Source: DASSFZ01 sp035292585 (GTDB lineage: Bacteria > Chloroflexota > Anaerolineae > Fen-1058). From it: a stretch of DNA of 64,000 nucleotides. The notes beneath the pieces were generated by a model, which searched no databases, was not told the DNA's origin, and saw nothing but the letters and a program-made list of their open reading frames with translations. The stretch covers positions 62,001-126,000 of the forward strand of contig DATDPU010000027.1 of NCBI GenBank assembly GCA_035292585.1. Direction: 5' to 3'. Below are positions 37,833-46,258 of the stretch, in pieces. Numbering within the stretch: the stretch's first letter is position 1; every line of letters begins with the position of its first letter. Both the position numbers and the translations under genes were made by a program.

Positions 37833-39017
37833 CTAAGGCTGATATTTTAGCAGAGCAAGCGACAAGAAGAAAGTCGCCAGCAGGTCCGCCGCATGGCTCA
37901 ATATATGCTTGCACTCGTTGGCGTTATAGAGATCAAGCCCGTTAGCGTTGACGCTGTCGATTGCCAGAAAACCAAAGGACATCTTCCGATTCGTAACAGA
38001 GTCGCGGTACTCAATCGGGACGACCAGCGTGGCGTTATAATGCTCTGACCACTTTGGGTTCTGGTTCCGGTAGTACGGCAAGTGCTTCAAATCGTTGCTG
38101 AAAAACTGCTCTTCTCCCGACTCAACAATGAGTTGAAATGCCGTGTTATCCTTAACAGTGTACAGGGTCATTGGCCCGACTTTGCCACCGACTTCGCGTC
38201 TTGAATCATGGGCAAATGTGTAGGGATCTCTAAACACAGTGATGATAGAATCGGCTTCCGCTTGAAGCGCACGCTTTTGCTCTGCGTCAAAGTTGAAAAG
38301 TTCGGTTACTTTATTCGAGGGGAGGATGAGCTTGACTGAGATCGACAGATCCTCTCCTATCTCGATGCCTCTAAACTCGAAATATTGCTTGAAAGACGAC
38401 CGGAGGCCGGTTGTCACGAAATGGCAAACATCGCGGAAGAGCCTTATTTCATTGTCAGTTACTTCAAACGCATGGCTCTCAGGTATCATGGGTCGGAAGT
38501 ACGAGAACATCTTGTCGCGATAGTTGCGCGCTATATTGTACGCTTCTTTCAGCTGCTCAGCCAATGCCTCCCGCAACTGCCTTATCTGCTTGTGCTCTTC
38601 TTCGTGTTGCCTAGTCAGGTCCGACTGCAACTGCCCTATCTGTCTATCCCGACTACGTATCACGCGCCCGCGCCTAACGCACTCGTACAACAGTCCCATG
38701 CCCGCGAAAACACCCCCTGTCAGAGCTGCCAAATCACGCACTATGATGGCCAAGGGAGCAATCTGCGAGGTTGACCAGAATATGAAGCTGATTCCAAGTG
38801 CTATCGTGCTCGACAAAAGAGCGACTGTGTTAAATGTCCTTTCTCGTGTGTCAAAGAGCGTTTCCGCAAGAAGCGTGAAACGACTTTCCCCACCCTCGGT
38901 CCGCGCCACATATCTGGCGAACCACGGTGATCGATGCTCGAGGAACAACCCGATAACGACAACGATCACACCAACAACCACGCTAAAGACTAGCGCATTC
39001 ACTGTGCCACTCTCCAT
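37833..39017 (-). CDS. membrane-anchored coiled-coil protein with GAF-like sensor domain
   Basis: From the ATG at 39017 (MESGTVNALVF) the protein has 394 residues. Membrane segments lie near 7-26 and in the region 70-120 (TVALLSSTIALGISFIFW; TGGVFAGMGLLYECV). A coiled coil follows (IGQLQSDLTRQHEEEHKQIRQLREALAEQLKEAY), then a C-terminal region with GAF-like strands (YRNQNPKWSEHYNATLVVPIEYRD; SFGFLAIDSVNANGLDLYNANECKHILSHAADLL). No kinase, cyclase or DNA-binding domain follows, so it is an unconventional sensor. Composition is lower in GC than flanking housekeeping genes. It forms a two-gene unit with a 68-residue protein. Confidence 0.75.
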   Translation of the reverse strand: MESGTVNALVFSVVVGVIVVVIGLFLEHRSPWFARYVARTEGGESRFTLLAETLFDTRERTFNTVALLSSTIALGISFIFWSTSQIAPLAIIVRDLAALTGGVFAGMGLLYECVRRGRVIRSRDRQIGQLQSDLTRQHEEEHKQIRQLREALAEQLKEAYNIARNYRDKMFSYFRPMIPESHAFEVTDNEIRLFRDVCHFVTTGLRSSFKQYFEFRGIEIGEDLSISVKLILPSNKVTELFNFDAEQKRALQAEADSIITVFRDPYTFAHDSRREVGGKVGPMTLYTVKDNTAFQLIVESGEEQFFSNDLKHLPYYRNQNPKWSEHYNATLVVPIEYRDSVTNRKMSFGFLAIDSVNANGLDLYNANECKHILSHAADLLATFFLSLALLKYQP

Positions 39018-39704
39018 GAGAGTATACCTTTGTTGGGGATCTTCCAATCGGTCATACGGGCTAGAGGGGCCAGCGCTGATTCGCATGGCCTGATGTCGGC
39101 TGGTACGGTAGACAGTACCGTAGTCACAGCAGACCTGACACTACGTTGTGGGGTGATGTGAATCTCCGATGTGGTCACGATAACGGCCGGCTGCAACGCC
39201 ATGACTATCCCAACTACAATAATGCTAGTTCACACCTCATCCTTTCACGCGGGCTAATCCTTGCCAGGAGATTGCCGCGACATTACTTGACGTTGGCGAG
39301 AGTTTAGACCCGAACCAATGCTGCGTCAAGCCGACGGCGGGGCCAAAGCGCGACGCGGCCAAGGTTGGAGCGGAGGCCTTAAGGGGTGGATACTTGACGC
39401 AGCAGCGAGGGCAGGGGCCAAGCCCTGCCCTCGCTCTTCCATGCGTGCTCTACATGTCGGTTCACGTATGCTGCAATGTCTTTAAGTGGTCGATCTTGAG
39501 GTTCATGTACTGGTCGGTCACCTCGCCGTGGACGTAGGACCCTGGCGCGTTCATGCGCAGAGCGAAACCAATCCAGCAACGGTTCAAGATGAGCCGTGAC
39601 GAGGCGCAGCACGAAGTCGGGTACAATCCGCATTCAGGCCAACAAGGCGCTTGCCAGCACGGAGGTCGGCCTCGGTCGATTTCCCGTTGCGAATGAAAGG
39701 GTGA
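39018..39704. other. non-coding or decayed stretch with a strong hairpin
   Basis: No convincing gene was found. An 84-codon frame at 39379-39633 (minus) overlaps the hairpin described separately and shows no family match. Near 39100 there is a small inverted repeat around GGTACGGTAGACAGTACC. The sequence looks like debris bordering the sensor locus. Confidence 0.5.
39405..39434. terminator. 12-bp perfect GC hairpin
   Basis: GCGAGGGCAGGG (39405-39416) and CCCTGCCCTCGC (39423-39434) pair around GCCAAG. The stem is strong, but the T-run after it is short, so termination is likely rather than certain. Confidence 0.55.
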
Positions 39705-40457
39705 TTACCAGTCTTTCTCTCGGAGGTTGGCTTCGATGCGGCTATCGCGTTCCTGTTCGACACGCAGCCGATCGAGGATGGTAATTTTGCCGGCGCTATA
39801 GCCGAGCAGGCCGCGCTTCCGCCAATCGTGCAAGAGATGGTTGATCCACTCCCGGCGCACGCCGATGAGCGAGGCCAAGTCGGCCCGGTTCAGCCCGAGG
39901 TCCAAAATATAGCGCTTCCCCTTCTCAACTTCCTCGCCAAACTGGTCATTGAAGGTCAGCAACAAATGGAGCAACCGGCCAGCCGCATCGTACTGAGCGA
40001 CGGCTTCCGCGTAGGCAGCGGTCCAGCGTGTCTTGGCGGCGAGCACGCGAATCACCGCCAAGGCTAGCTCCGGAATTGTGCTCAAGCGCGCCAGGAATCG
40101 TTCAGCCGTAATCTGCAACAAGCCGCACGGCCCGATCGCGCGAGCGCTGGCCGAACGTGGCTGCCCATCGACCACAGCCAGCTCGCCGATGATGTCGCCG
40201 ATGCCAAAGATCGTGATCGACGTCTCGTGGCCAGAAGGTGCCATACGAAAGATGCGTATCTTGCCCCGCAGAATGATGAACAGATCGTAACCCGGATCAC
40301 CTTGCCGAAAGATCGTCTCACCCTTGTCGTACTCGCGAAGCTGCAAATCCTGGCTCAATGCCGCGAGATCCGGATCGCGAAGCGTAGCCAGGAGCGGGAC
40401 CTGTCTTAGGAACGCCAGCTTTTTAGAAAGCAGCTCGGAACTCGTTTGCGTCGGCAT
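39705..40457 (-). CDS. Crp/Fnr-family transcriptional regulator
   Basis: This 250-residue protein has an N-terminal cyclic-nucleotide-binding-like domain (FLRQVPLLATLRDPDLAALS, YDKGETIFRQGDPGYDLFIIL, GDIIGELAVVDGQPRSASA) and a C-terminal winged helix-turn-helix. The recognition part is LNRADLASLIGVRREWINHLLHDWRKRGLL near 190-220. No Fe-S cysteines of Fnr type are seen. It probably responds to cAMP or another small ligand. It is a single gene between debris regions. Confidence 0.93.
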   Translation of the reverse strand: MPTQTSSELLSKKLAFLRQVPLLATLRDPDLAALSQDLQLREYDKGETIFRQGDPGYDLFIILRGKIRIFRMAPSGHETSITIFGIGDIIGELAVVDGQPRSASARAIGPCGLLQITAERFLARLSTIPELALAVIRVLAAKTRWTAAYAEAVAQYDAAGRLLHLLLTFNDQFGEEVEKGKRYILDLGLNRADLASLIGVRREWINHLLHDWRKRGLLGYSAGKITILDRLRVEQERDSRIEANLREKDW

Positions 40458-40497
40458 GTTCTACTCTTAAAACAGTGAACTAGAGCGTGTTACGGAC

Positions 40498-40672
40498 TTA
40501 TAGTAAATACGCCATCACTTCCACGAAGCGGCGGAGCATCAAAATCGCGAAGGCCAAGAAATGCAACCCCGCCACAGTCTCAGGCAAGCGTTCATAATCT
40601 CGCGCCAGCCGGCGAAAGCGGGCCGCCCAGGCCAAGCTGCGCTCGACCACCCAGCGGCGCGCCGCTGGGTGG
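40498..40672 (-). pseudogene. 3' fragment of an IS5-type transposase
   Basis: Reading leftwards to a stop at 40498, the frame gives RRWVVERSLAWAARFRRLARD, YERLPETVAGLHFLAFAIL and a short end, the C-terminus of IS5/IS4-like transposases with the WVVERSLAW string. The 5' part is missing: at 40646-40671 the sequence is a 26-bp palindrome whose left half is CCACCCAGCGGCG, and beyond it other DNA begins. It is not functional. Confidence 0.8.
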
Positions 40673-41169
40673 TGCAGTGCCGCGCAGCACGCTGGAGGCG
40701 CCGCGCCTGTCTACCGCGCCTACGACATCGGCGCCTCGTTCAACGAGGATTACGCGGAGCAGATGTACGGGGCCGATATGACCAGCGGGCTTCGAGACGC
40801 CAACGACTTGCCGATTCGGGATGAGGAAGGCAACGAAGTCAGCTTCCTCAATCAATGGGCCGATGCGCCGACCGTCGAGCTGCGCGACGATGGCACAAAG
40901 GCTTTCCTCGTCTCGGCCGGCAATGCCGCGTCGGCCGGGTCGTATCGGCTTCATTTCGATGATCAGCTAGACCTCGGCGCTTCAGCGCCGCTGTTGCGTC
41001 GCAGCGGCGGTCTGTCGTGACCCTGAAGGCAGCATGTGCAGCGACTGCGGTCGAATGCGGCGAGCAAGACTTGGGCGCAAGGTGACCTGCTTGAATTCGG
41101 TGAGCAGGTTGGGAGATATGACACCGTCCGGGTCGCCGAGGATGGGGGTTGGAGCGTTAGACGGCGATG
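40672..41169 (+). pseudogene. 3' remnant of a large unidentified protein gene
   Basis: From the IS fragment a plus-strand frame runs ASFNEDYAEQMYGADMTSGL, IRDEEGNEVSFLNQWADAP, VELRDDGTKAFLVSAGNAAS to a stop at 41020, continuing after a frame change into QGDLLEFGEQVGRYDTVRVA and WSVRRR, ending at 41169. It reads like real protein in composition, and the 5' end is cut by the IS debris. No family was recognised. Confidence 0.55.
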
Positions 41170-41176
41170 ATCCTCG

Positions 41177-42109
41177 CTAAACCAGTTGCCGTGCTATATC
41201 TGTCACCGCCCCGGCTCTGGCCCACGTCTCGCGCCGGTCGTTGAACTCCCGCTCGTCCGAGCGCAGCGCGAAGGCGTAAGCGCCCATAACCTGCGGCTGA
41301 GCGCGCAGCAGGTCGAAGTATTGCCTGTACTCCCGGCCTTTGGCCGCGTCGTCTTCCTCCGACTTAGCCTTGTTGTTGCTGAACTCGGTGATCCACAGCG
41401 GCTGGCCAAAGTTCTGCTCGATGAAGTGCAAGAAATACAACCCGTCGTGTTTGTCCCGCATGGCCGTGGCGTCGGGCCAGTAACAATGGACGCCGACGCC
41501 GTCCACCAAGCCGTCACGGATGGCGCGATGGATGTGGGGGAACCACTCGAACACGCTGCGGCCCGGATCGTCTTCGCCAAAAGACGGGGTGAGACCGGGG
41601 AAGATGAGCCGAGCGGCCGGGAACTCGCGGCGCATCGCGCGCGCCAGCGGCGTATACCACTCGGCTACGAATTGACTCGCCGACGACCAATGGACGGACT
41701 TCCAGCCGTCTGCCGCCACGTTCGGCTCGTTGTGCAGCTCGAACGTGTCCACGCCCAGGGCGAGCAGCTCCCCGATCACCTGGCGATGGTCGTTGAACAC
41801 TTGCTGGCCCGTCTGGTGGGGCGCCTGGTGCGGGGTGGCGTGCAGGCGCACCACGATGCCTTTCGGGTCGAATCGGCGACCGGGGCCGCTGCCGTCGATG
41901 AAGCGGCGCGCGATATCGACGACGGGCATGTTGGTCAGCAGCTTCACGCCGTCCAGCAACGCCGCCGTCCTAAAGCACTCCCAATCGACGGAGACGAAGT
42001 CGCCGGATGCGGCGATGCCCAGACCCCGCCACACGCGATGAGCAGGGGACGCTGGCGGCGCGTCGAAGGACGGCGTCGGGTCAAGATGGTTAGGCAATTC
42101 ATCACTCAT
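41177..42109 (-). CDS. glycoside-hydrolase-like (beta/alpha)8 protein
   Basis: The ATG at 42109, with GGAGGAAT upstream, opens 310 residues. The fold of clan GH-A is suggested by the acid/base motif TFELHNEPNVAADGWK near 160 and the nucleophile motif PLWITEFSNNKAKS near 255, plus DGVGVHCYWPD near 216 and an FVSVDWECFRT strand near the start. It has no signal peptide, so it is probably cytoplasmic, or the start is mis-set. The substrate is unknown (beta-glucoside, mannan or similar). Two GGAAACG half-sites 4 bases apart about 190 bp upstream recall LacI-family operators. Confidence 0.7.
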   Translation of the reverse strand: MSDELPNHLDPTPSFDAPPASPAHRVWRGLGIAASGDFVSVDWECFRTAALLDGVKLLTNMPVVDIARRFIDGSGPGRRFDPKGIVVRLHATPHQAPHQTGQQVFNDHRQVIGELLALGVDTFELHNEPNVAADGWKSVHWSSASQFVAEWYTPLARAMRREFPAARLIFPGLTPSFGEDDPGRSVFEWFPHIHRAIRDGLVDGVGVHCYWPDATAMRDKHDGLYFLHFIEQNFGQPLWITEFSNNKAKSEEDDAAKGREYRQYFDLLRAQPQVMGAYAFALRSDEREFNDRRETWARAGAVTDIARQLV

Positions 42110-42376
42110 TTTCTCTATTCCTCCAAAAGTGAAGGTTGGTTCGGTCCTCCTCTCGTTGTGGCGCCGATCCGGCATCTGGGATGGGCCGGACGACCATCTC
42201 CAGGACTTCCACGGTGCTACTTCAGCCCCATTTACGAGAGCACTCGCCCACCCCTGTGTTTCTGGTTGATGTGATGGACTTGCGCGCATTATCCGCCCTG
42301 GCCGTTTCCAAAACGTTTCCACACGCGCCCATCGTCCTCCCTCTATACCCTTCGCGTAAGCTGCCTAGTGGACGGG
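42110..42376. promoter_or_regulatory. upstream region with direct GGAAACG half-sites
   Basis: No gene was seen. Near 42304-42322 (minus strand) the sequence reads GGAAACGTTTTGGAAACG, two direct GGAAACG units separated by TTTT. LacI-type regulators often bind such half-sites. A GGATAAT sits about 20 bases towards the gene. Confidence 0.35.
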
Positions 42377-42507
42377 CTAGTACCCTGACCACTTAATTCT
42401 GCGGGGTTCGGACGGCAGTTGGACTGCCGTCCGCCGCAGGCCCACGGGGCGGCTTCGCACTGCAACTGCGGCGGGAACTACGCAACTTCAAATTGTCGAA
42501 GCACTAG
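42377..42507. repeat. 131-bp inverted repeat C, left copy
   Basis: It starts CTAGTACCCTGACCACTTAA and ends GAAGCACTAG, with nested GGACGGCAGT/ACTGCCGTCC hairpins. The other copy, in inverted orientation, is at 48677-48807. The two are near-identical and frame the phospholipase/oxidoreductase cluster. Confidence 0.85.
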
Positions 42508-42541
42508 GTTAGCGGAACGACAACAGCACGCTGAGGAGAAC

Positions 42542-42576
42542 AAAAAGCACCGCAGATTCATGATCTGCGATGCTTT
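42542..42576 (-). terminator. terminator of the phospholipase/oxidoreductase cluster
   Basis: CGCAGAT and ATCTGCG pair, extended by GCA/TGC and AAA/TTT, with TTTTTG following on the minus strand. It lies 28 bases after the phosphoesterase stop. Confidence 0.75.
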
Positions 42577-42603
42577 GGAGCAGCGGGGTGGTTCTTCACT
42601 CGT

Positions 42604-44184
42604 TCAGCGAGCGCGCACCCCAAACTTCTCGGCATAGGCCGCGCCGCTGAACTCAAAGACGTCCTGGTCCTCGCGCCGCGTTCTGCCCACCAGCTGGGCG
42701 CTAGCCCACTCCAGCGACCGGTGCAAATCGTTCACGTGTTCCGGATCAGGTTCGGACTCCGCCGGTGCGGGGTCAACCTCGGGCTGGTCCGTCCGAGGCT
42801 CGGTCAGCGTCAGGACACAACTCAAGTCGGGTGCGACGGCGTCTCGCTTAGTCAAATGATCTTTCAAGTCAAAGCAGTTTTGGATCGTGGCAATCACTGA
42901 AGTGTGATCGAACGGCGTGTAGCCGGCTGGCCGGCAGATGGCGCCTGGCTCGATGTACGGCGAAATCAACACGGCCGGGACGCGTAAGCCGAAGCGGTTG
43001 AACTCAAAGCCCAATTGGCCGGGGTTGCCCTGTCCATCCGGCGGTGTAGCCGTGTTCGGGGGCGCTACGTGATCGTAGCAGCCGCCGTGCTCGTCGTAAG
43101 TGATGACCAGCAGGGTTTCGTTCCACTGAGGCGACTGCACCACGGCCCGATAGACATCGGCGATGAGCTTTTCCCCGGCGCGAATGTCCGAGGGCGGGTG
43201 CTGATCGTTCTGCGCGCGTCCCGTAGCGGGATCGCGATAAAACTGCGGTTCCAGAAAAGCATAGCTCGGCAGAGAGCCGTTCGCCGCATCTTGATAGAAT
43301 TCGTCGATCAGGCGGAAGTTGCCGTCAAAGGCGCGGTCGTGCAATTGCGTCAGCGTCAGGCGGGTTAAGGAAAAGTCCTGTCCTTGCTCCCACGGTTCGC
43401 CGCTCCCCGGGCGCTTGACCTGGGCGGTGCCGTGGTAGACCTTCCAACTCAAGTCGGTACGCTGCTCGTTGCGAATGGCGTCTTCAATTTGATTGAAGAT
43501 GGTTCGGGCGTCGAACAGGGCTTGCGGCTTGTTGTTGACCTGACTGCACGAGGTGGCTGCGTGGATGAAGGCCCGATTGGGCAGCGTCTGGCTGGGGACA
43601 GACGCGAACCACTGGTCACACACGGCGAATTCTCTGGCAAGCCGACTCAACACCGGCGTTTGTTCCGGCGTGTAGCAGGTCATGATCTCGCGCGGATCGG
43701 TCGGTTTTTCGCCGAAGATCAGCGTCGCATACAGCATAGCGTCCCGGTAGTTGTCGACAAAGCCCATGTTGGTCGGCGCGACCGAATCGGCATAGGGTCG
43801 TTGCGGCCAGGCGCCGTGCGCGATCGCGTACTTCTGGAAGAGTTGATAGTTGGTGTCCTGGTAGCCTTCGCCCGGATCGGGGTTGGGCAACGTGTAATCA
43901 GGTTGCTCGTGCCAGGCGCGCTTCGAGCTTCTGCCCTTGGGCGCTGCGCCGTTTCTGCGCACGTACACCTTTTCGACAAAGGGAACGCCGTCCGAATCGA
44001 TGTTATCGAGCGGGTTCCACAAGTCGTCGCGCAGGCCGTCGAACTCCTGATCGCGCGGGGGGGCTTCCTTCGCGTAAAGCCAACCCAGCAGGTTGTCGAA
44101 AGAGCGATTCTCCAGCATCAGCACCAGGATGTGCTTGATGCGCTTCAGCGCGGCGGGGTTCGGTTGCAGATATTGGTTTGCCAT
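42604..44184 (-). CDS. phospholipase C/acid-phosphatase-like phosphoesterase
   Basis: From the ATG at 44184 (MANQYLQPNPAALKRIKHIL) the protein has 526 residues. The phosphoesterase family (PF04185) is shown by VLMLENRSFDNLLGWL near 22, FAVCDQWFASVPSQTLPNRAFIHAATS near 195, VITYDEHGGCYDHVAPP near 355 and TPFDHTSVIATIQNCF near 420. These supply Asn/Glu, the Thr nucleophile region and the metal-binding Asp/His. The members hydrolyse phospholipids or phosphomonoesters. No signal peptide is visible, which is unusual for this family. It is the last gene of the cluster and is followed by a terminator. Confidence 0.9.
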   Translation of the reverse strand: MANQYLQPNPAALKRIKHILVLMLENRSFDNLLGWLYAKEAPPRDQEFDGLRDDLWNPLDNIDSDGVPFVEKVYVRRNGAAPKGRSSKRAWHEQPDYTLPNPDPGEGYQDTNYQLFQKYAIAHGAWPQRPYADSVAPTNMGFVDNYRDAMLYATLIFGEKPTDPREIMTCYTPEQTPVLSRLAREFAVCDQWFASVPSQTLPNRAFIHAATSCSQVNNKPQALFDARTIFNQIEDAIRNEQRTDLSWKVYHGTAQVKRPGSGEPWEQGQDFSLTRLTLTQLHDRAFDGNFRLIDEFYQDAANGSLPSYAFLEPQFYRDPATGRAQNDQHPPSDIRAGEKLIADVYRAVVQSPQWNETLLVITYDEHGGCYDHVAPPNTATPPDGQGNPGQLGFEFNRFGLRVPAVLISPYIEPGAICRPAGYTPFDHTSVIATIQNCFDLKDHLTKRDAVAPDLSCVLTLTEPRTDQPEVDPAPAESEPDPEHVNDLHRSLEWASAQLVGRTRREDQDVFEFSGAAYAEKFGVRAR

Positions 44185-44289
44185 GGTCTTCCTTTGCGCG
44201 ACTCGCTTGCGCCGCAACGCAATTTAGCGGATACGACCGATAGATAGATGTGACCAGGTGATGCGACCGCCTCTCGACATCTGTCGGTC

Positions 44290-45105
44290 TCAGACATAAA
44301 ACGCCCGGCTCTGAATCGCAATGGGCGGCGACTGAAAAATCTGGACGGCGGCCGCAGGCGCGTCTCCGATTAGATTCTGCATATCTTTCCGCATCGGATG
44401 CGTACTCTGTCCATAGCTCAACTGCACACGTCGGCGCTGATTCCCGGCGAGCAGATAAGTGGCGTAGGGCAGCAGGATATTCCATCGGGCGGCGATGGGC
44501 TGACCTTGATAGGTGCCGTATTCGGTCGTCGGTGAAAAGTTGCCCGCCTCCGAATTGAGTCCTTGCAGATCGATTTCACACGAGAAAATATCGCCTTTCG
44601 GACTGTTTGGTTTCTGTGGATCACGACAAGAAATCTGCCACGTCTTGACCTCGGGGCTATTGAGCGACGGCATGTTGATGGCAAAGTTGGTCTTGAATTT
44701 CGGCTCGCCAAACAGCGTTTCCCCGGCCTGAATGGCCAAATCATTGTCGCACGGGACGTGCACGCGGTGATGTCCCATATTTTTCGTCTGCTCTTCACCC
44801 CGCAGATACTGCGCCAGGGTAATTGGGGGCACGTGCGCGGCATCCGCTTGAGGGTAGGCGACAATGCTCAGTTCGATTTCTTGTGTAATGCTGGCCCCCG
44901 TTGAGAAGTGGCTCACGTAAAGTTGGTAATTGAATGAGACGCAGCCCCGTTTGTCAAACAGCGCCGGCTCGAGACGGGTGTTTTTGAGATAGGAAGCCAG
45001 CCGGGCAGGGTCAACCAAATAATACACGCCGCAATTGGTCAGTGCGGCGTAATAAAACGGCATTTGAAATCCGGTGGGAATCGGGGGCAAGGGATTGCTG
45101 GCCAT
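44290..45105 (-). CDS. acetoacetate-decarboxylase-like protein
   Basis: This 271-residue protein resembles the acetoacetate decarboxylase (ADC) fold: LAIQAGETLFGEPKFKTNF near 125 recalls the REIWGFPKK string of ADC, which holds the Schiff-base Lys environment, and QEIELSIVAYPQ near 75 is a strand of the beta-cone. The match is partial, so enzymatic activity is uncertain; related ADC-like proteins act as aldolase-dehydratases in natural-product pathways. It lies between the phosphoesterase and ferritin-like genes on the same strand and is probably co-transcribed. Confidence 0.6.
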   Translation of the reverse strand: MASNPLPPIPTGFQMPFYYAALTNCGVYYLVDPARLASYLKNTRLEPALFDKRGCVSFNYQLYVSHFSTGASITQEIELSIVAYPQADAAHVPPITLAQYLRGEEQTKNMGHHRVHVPCDNDLAIQAGETLFGEPKFKTNFAINMPSLNSPEVKTWQISCRDPQKPNSPKGDIFSCEIDLQGLNSEAGNFSPTTEYGTYQGQPIAARWNILLPYATYLLAGNQRRRVQLSYGQSTHPMRKDMQNLIGDAPAAAVQIFQSPPIAIQSRAFYV

Positions 45106-45147
45106 GGTGTTTGTTCTTCTTTCTACGCGCCGTGCAGGTTGGGTGTA

Positions 45148-46233
45148 TTACGCTATGGAGTTCGACACGTATTCAAAGCTGGGGCCGGCCGTCATCTCTT
45201 CGTCGCCGACGGGAATCTTCATCAATTCAACCGCTTGATACTTGAGATCGTACATGCCCACCACGGACTGCATCAGGCGTTTCGGTTTGCCGTTCAGCGC
45301 GGCGTGCAGTTCATCGAGCAAGGCCCTGTAGGTGCGATTGAACGCATACGCTTTTCGCCACAACGCGCTGTCGTGGGGATAATGCGCCATCTTCGGATTG
45401 GGCCGCATCGGGTAGACTTGATCCCAGTGAACCAGCAGCCGCGCTCCCGACGGCCCGGACGTGGGTGTGTCAGCCGCCGTGTAGCGCCGCTCCTGGTAGA
45501 TTTCGTTGAAGCGGAAGTAGTGCGCCAGCTCTTTCACCTCGCCAAACTGCTCTTGGTCGCCGTCGAAGATCGTATGATGGACGCCTTCGCCTTGCCCGGT
45601 GATTTCGTCCAAGGCCTGGAGCGCGGAGGGTAAATCCGTGACGGGAATGGCTTCGCCGCCTCCGCCATAATAGTATTCGGGCGTTATTTGGCGGGATATG
45701 TCTCCCGTGAAGCTGCCCTCGGCGGAGAGGTCGTGTAAACCCAACTCAATCGCCTCATAGAACTGCGCAATCGTGTGATACTTGTCGGCCTCCGGCGGCG
45801 CGTGAGGTTTGGCCGGCCGCTCGATGCGGAGGAACGTCTCGAGGGCCTGCTTCGAAAACTTTTCCAGGTTCACGCGGAAGGCATCGTCGCTGTGCGGCAG
45901 AAAGGTCGGATACTCGGGGATGAACTTGGGATGATTGAGGCTGGGTTCGCCGCCAACCGCATTGAGCACATTGGCCGCCAGGATCATGTGAAGCATTTCT
46001 TCCAAGACCACACTCTTGATGATCTGCGCCGCTTCCCGGTTGGAACCATCTTTGATGGAATACAGGGCGCACAGATAAGGCGGGATGGTCGACTGCTCCA
46101 GCTCGATCGCCGTCTGGAGATGGCTGTGCAAACTCGCCAAAGTCTTGATGCGTCGATGTGGAGGAATAGTCGGTTCGCCGCGCCGCCGCAGAAGCTGCCG
46201 CTTGCCAACATGCGTGGCTTGTTTTTCGTCCAT
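45148..46233 (-). CDS. ferritin-like (VioB/iminophenyl-pyruvate dimer synthase type) protein
   Basis: From the ATG at 46233 (preceded by AAGGTGA) the protein has 361 residues. The ferritin-like domain shows LASLHSHLQTAIELEQSTIPPYLCALYSI near 33 and KSVVLEEMLHMILAANVLNAVGG near 73, with the Glu and EExxH residues expected for a di-metal site. The rest follows the family seen in VioB-like enzymes of indolocarbazole and violacein biosynthesis. It probably carries out an oxidative step with a GMC oxidoreductase partner encoded just upstream. The substrate is unknown. Metal ligands appear intact. Confidence 0.85.
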   Translation of the reverse strand: MDEKQATHVGKRQLLRRRGEPTIPPHRRIKTLASLHSHLQTAIELEQSTIPPYLCALYSIKDGSNREAAQIIKSVVLEEMLHMILAANVLNAVGGEPSLNHPKFIPEYPTFLPHSDDAFRVNLEKFSKQALETFLRIERPAKPHAPPEADKYHTIAQFYEAIELGLHDLSAEGSFTGDISRQITPEYYYGGGGEAIPVTDLPSALQALDEITGQGEGVHHTIFDGDQEQFGEVKELAHYFRFNEIYQERRYTAADTPTSGPSGARLLVHWDQVYPMRPNPKMAHYPHDSALWRKAYAFNRTYRALLDELHAALNGKPKRLMQSVVGMYDLKYQAVELMKIPVGDEEMTAGPSFEYVSNSIA

Positions 46234-46258
46234 GCTAGTCACCTTTGTTCAAGAACGA

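Noticed and set aside
39379..39633. 84-codon minus-strand frame
   Set aside because: Its 3' end overlaps a strong hairpin, it has no family match, and composition does not favour it.
41186..42274. 362-codon plus-strand frame opposite the glycosidase-like gene
   Set aside because: It is a shadow; the minus strand has a ribosome-binding site and catalytic motifs.
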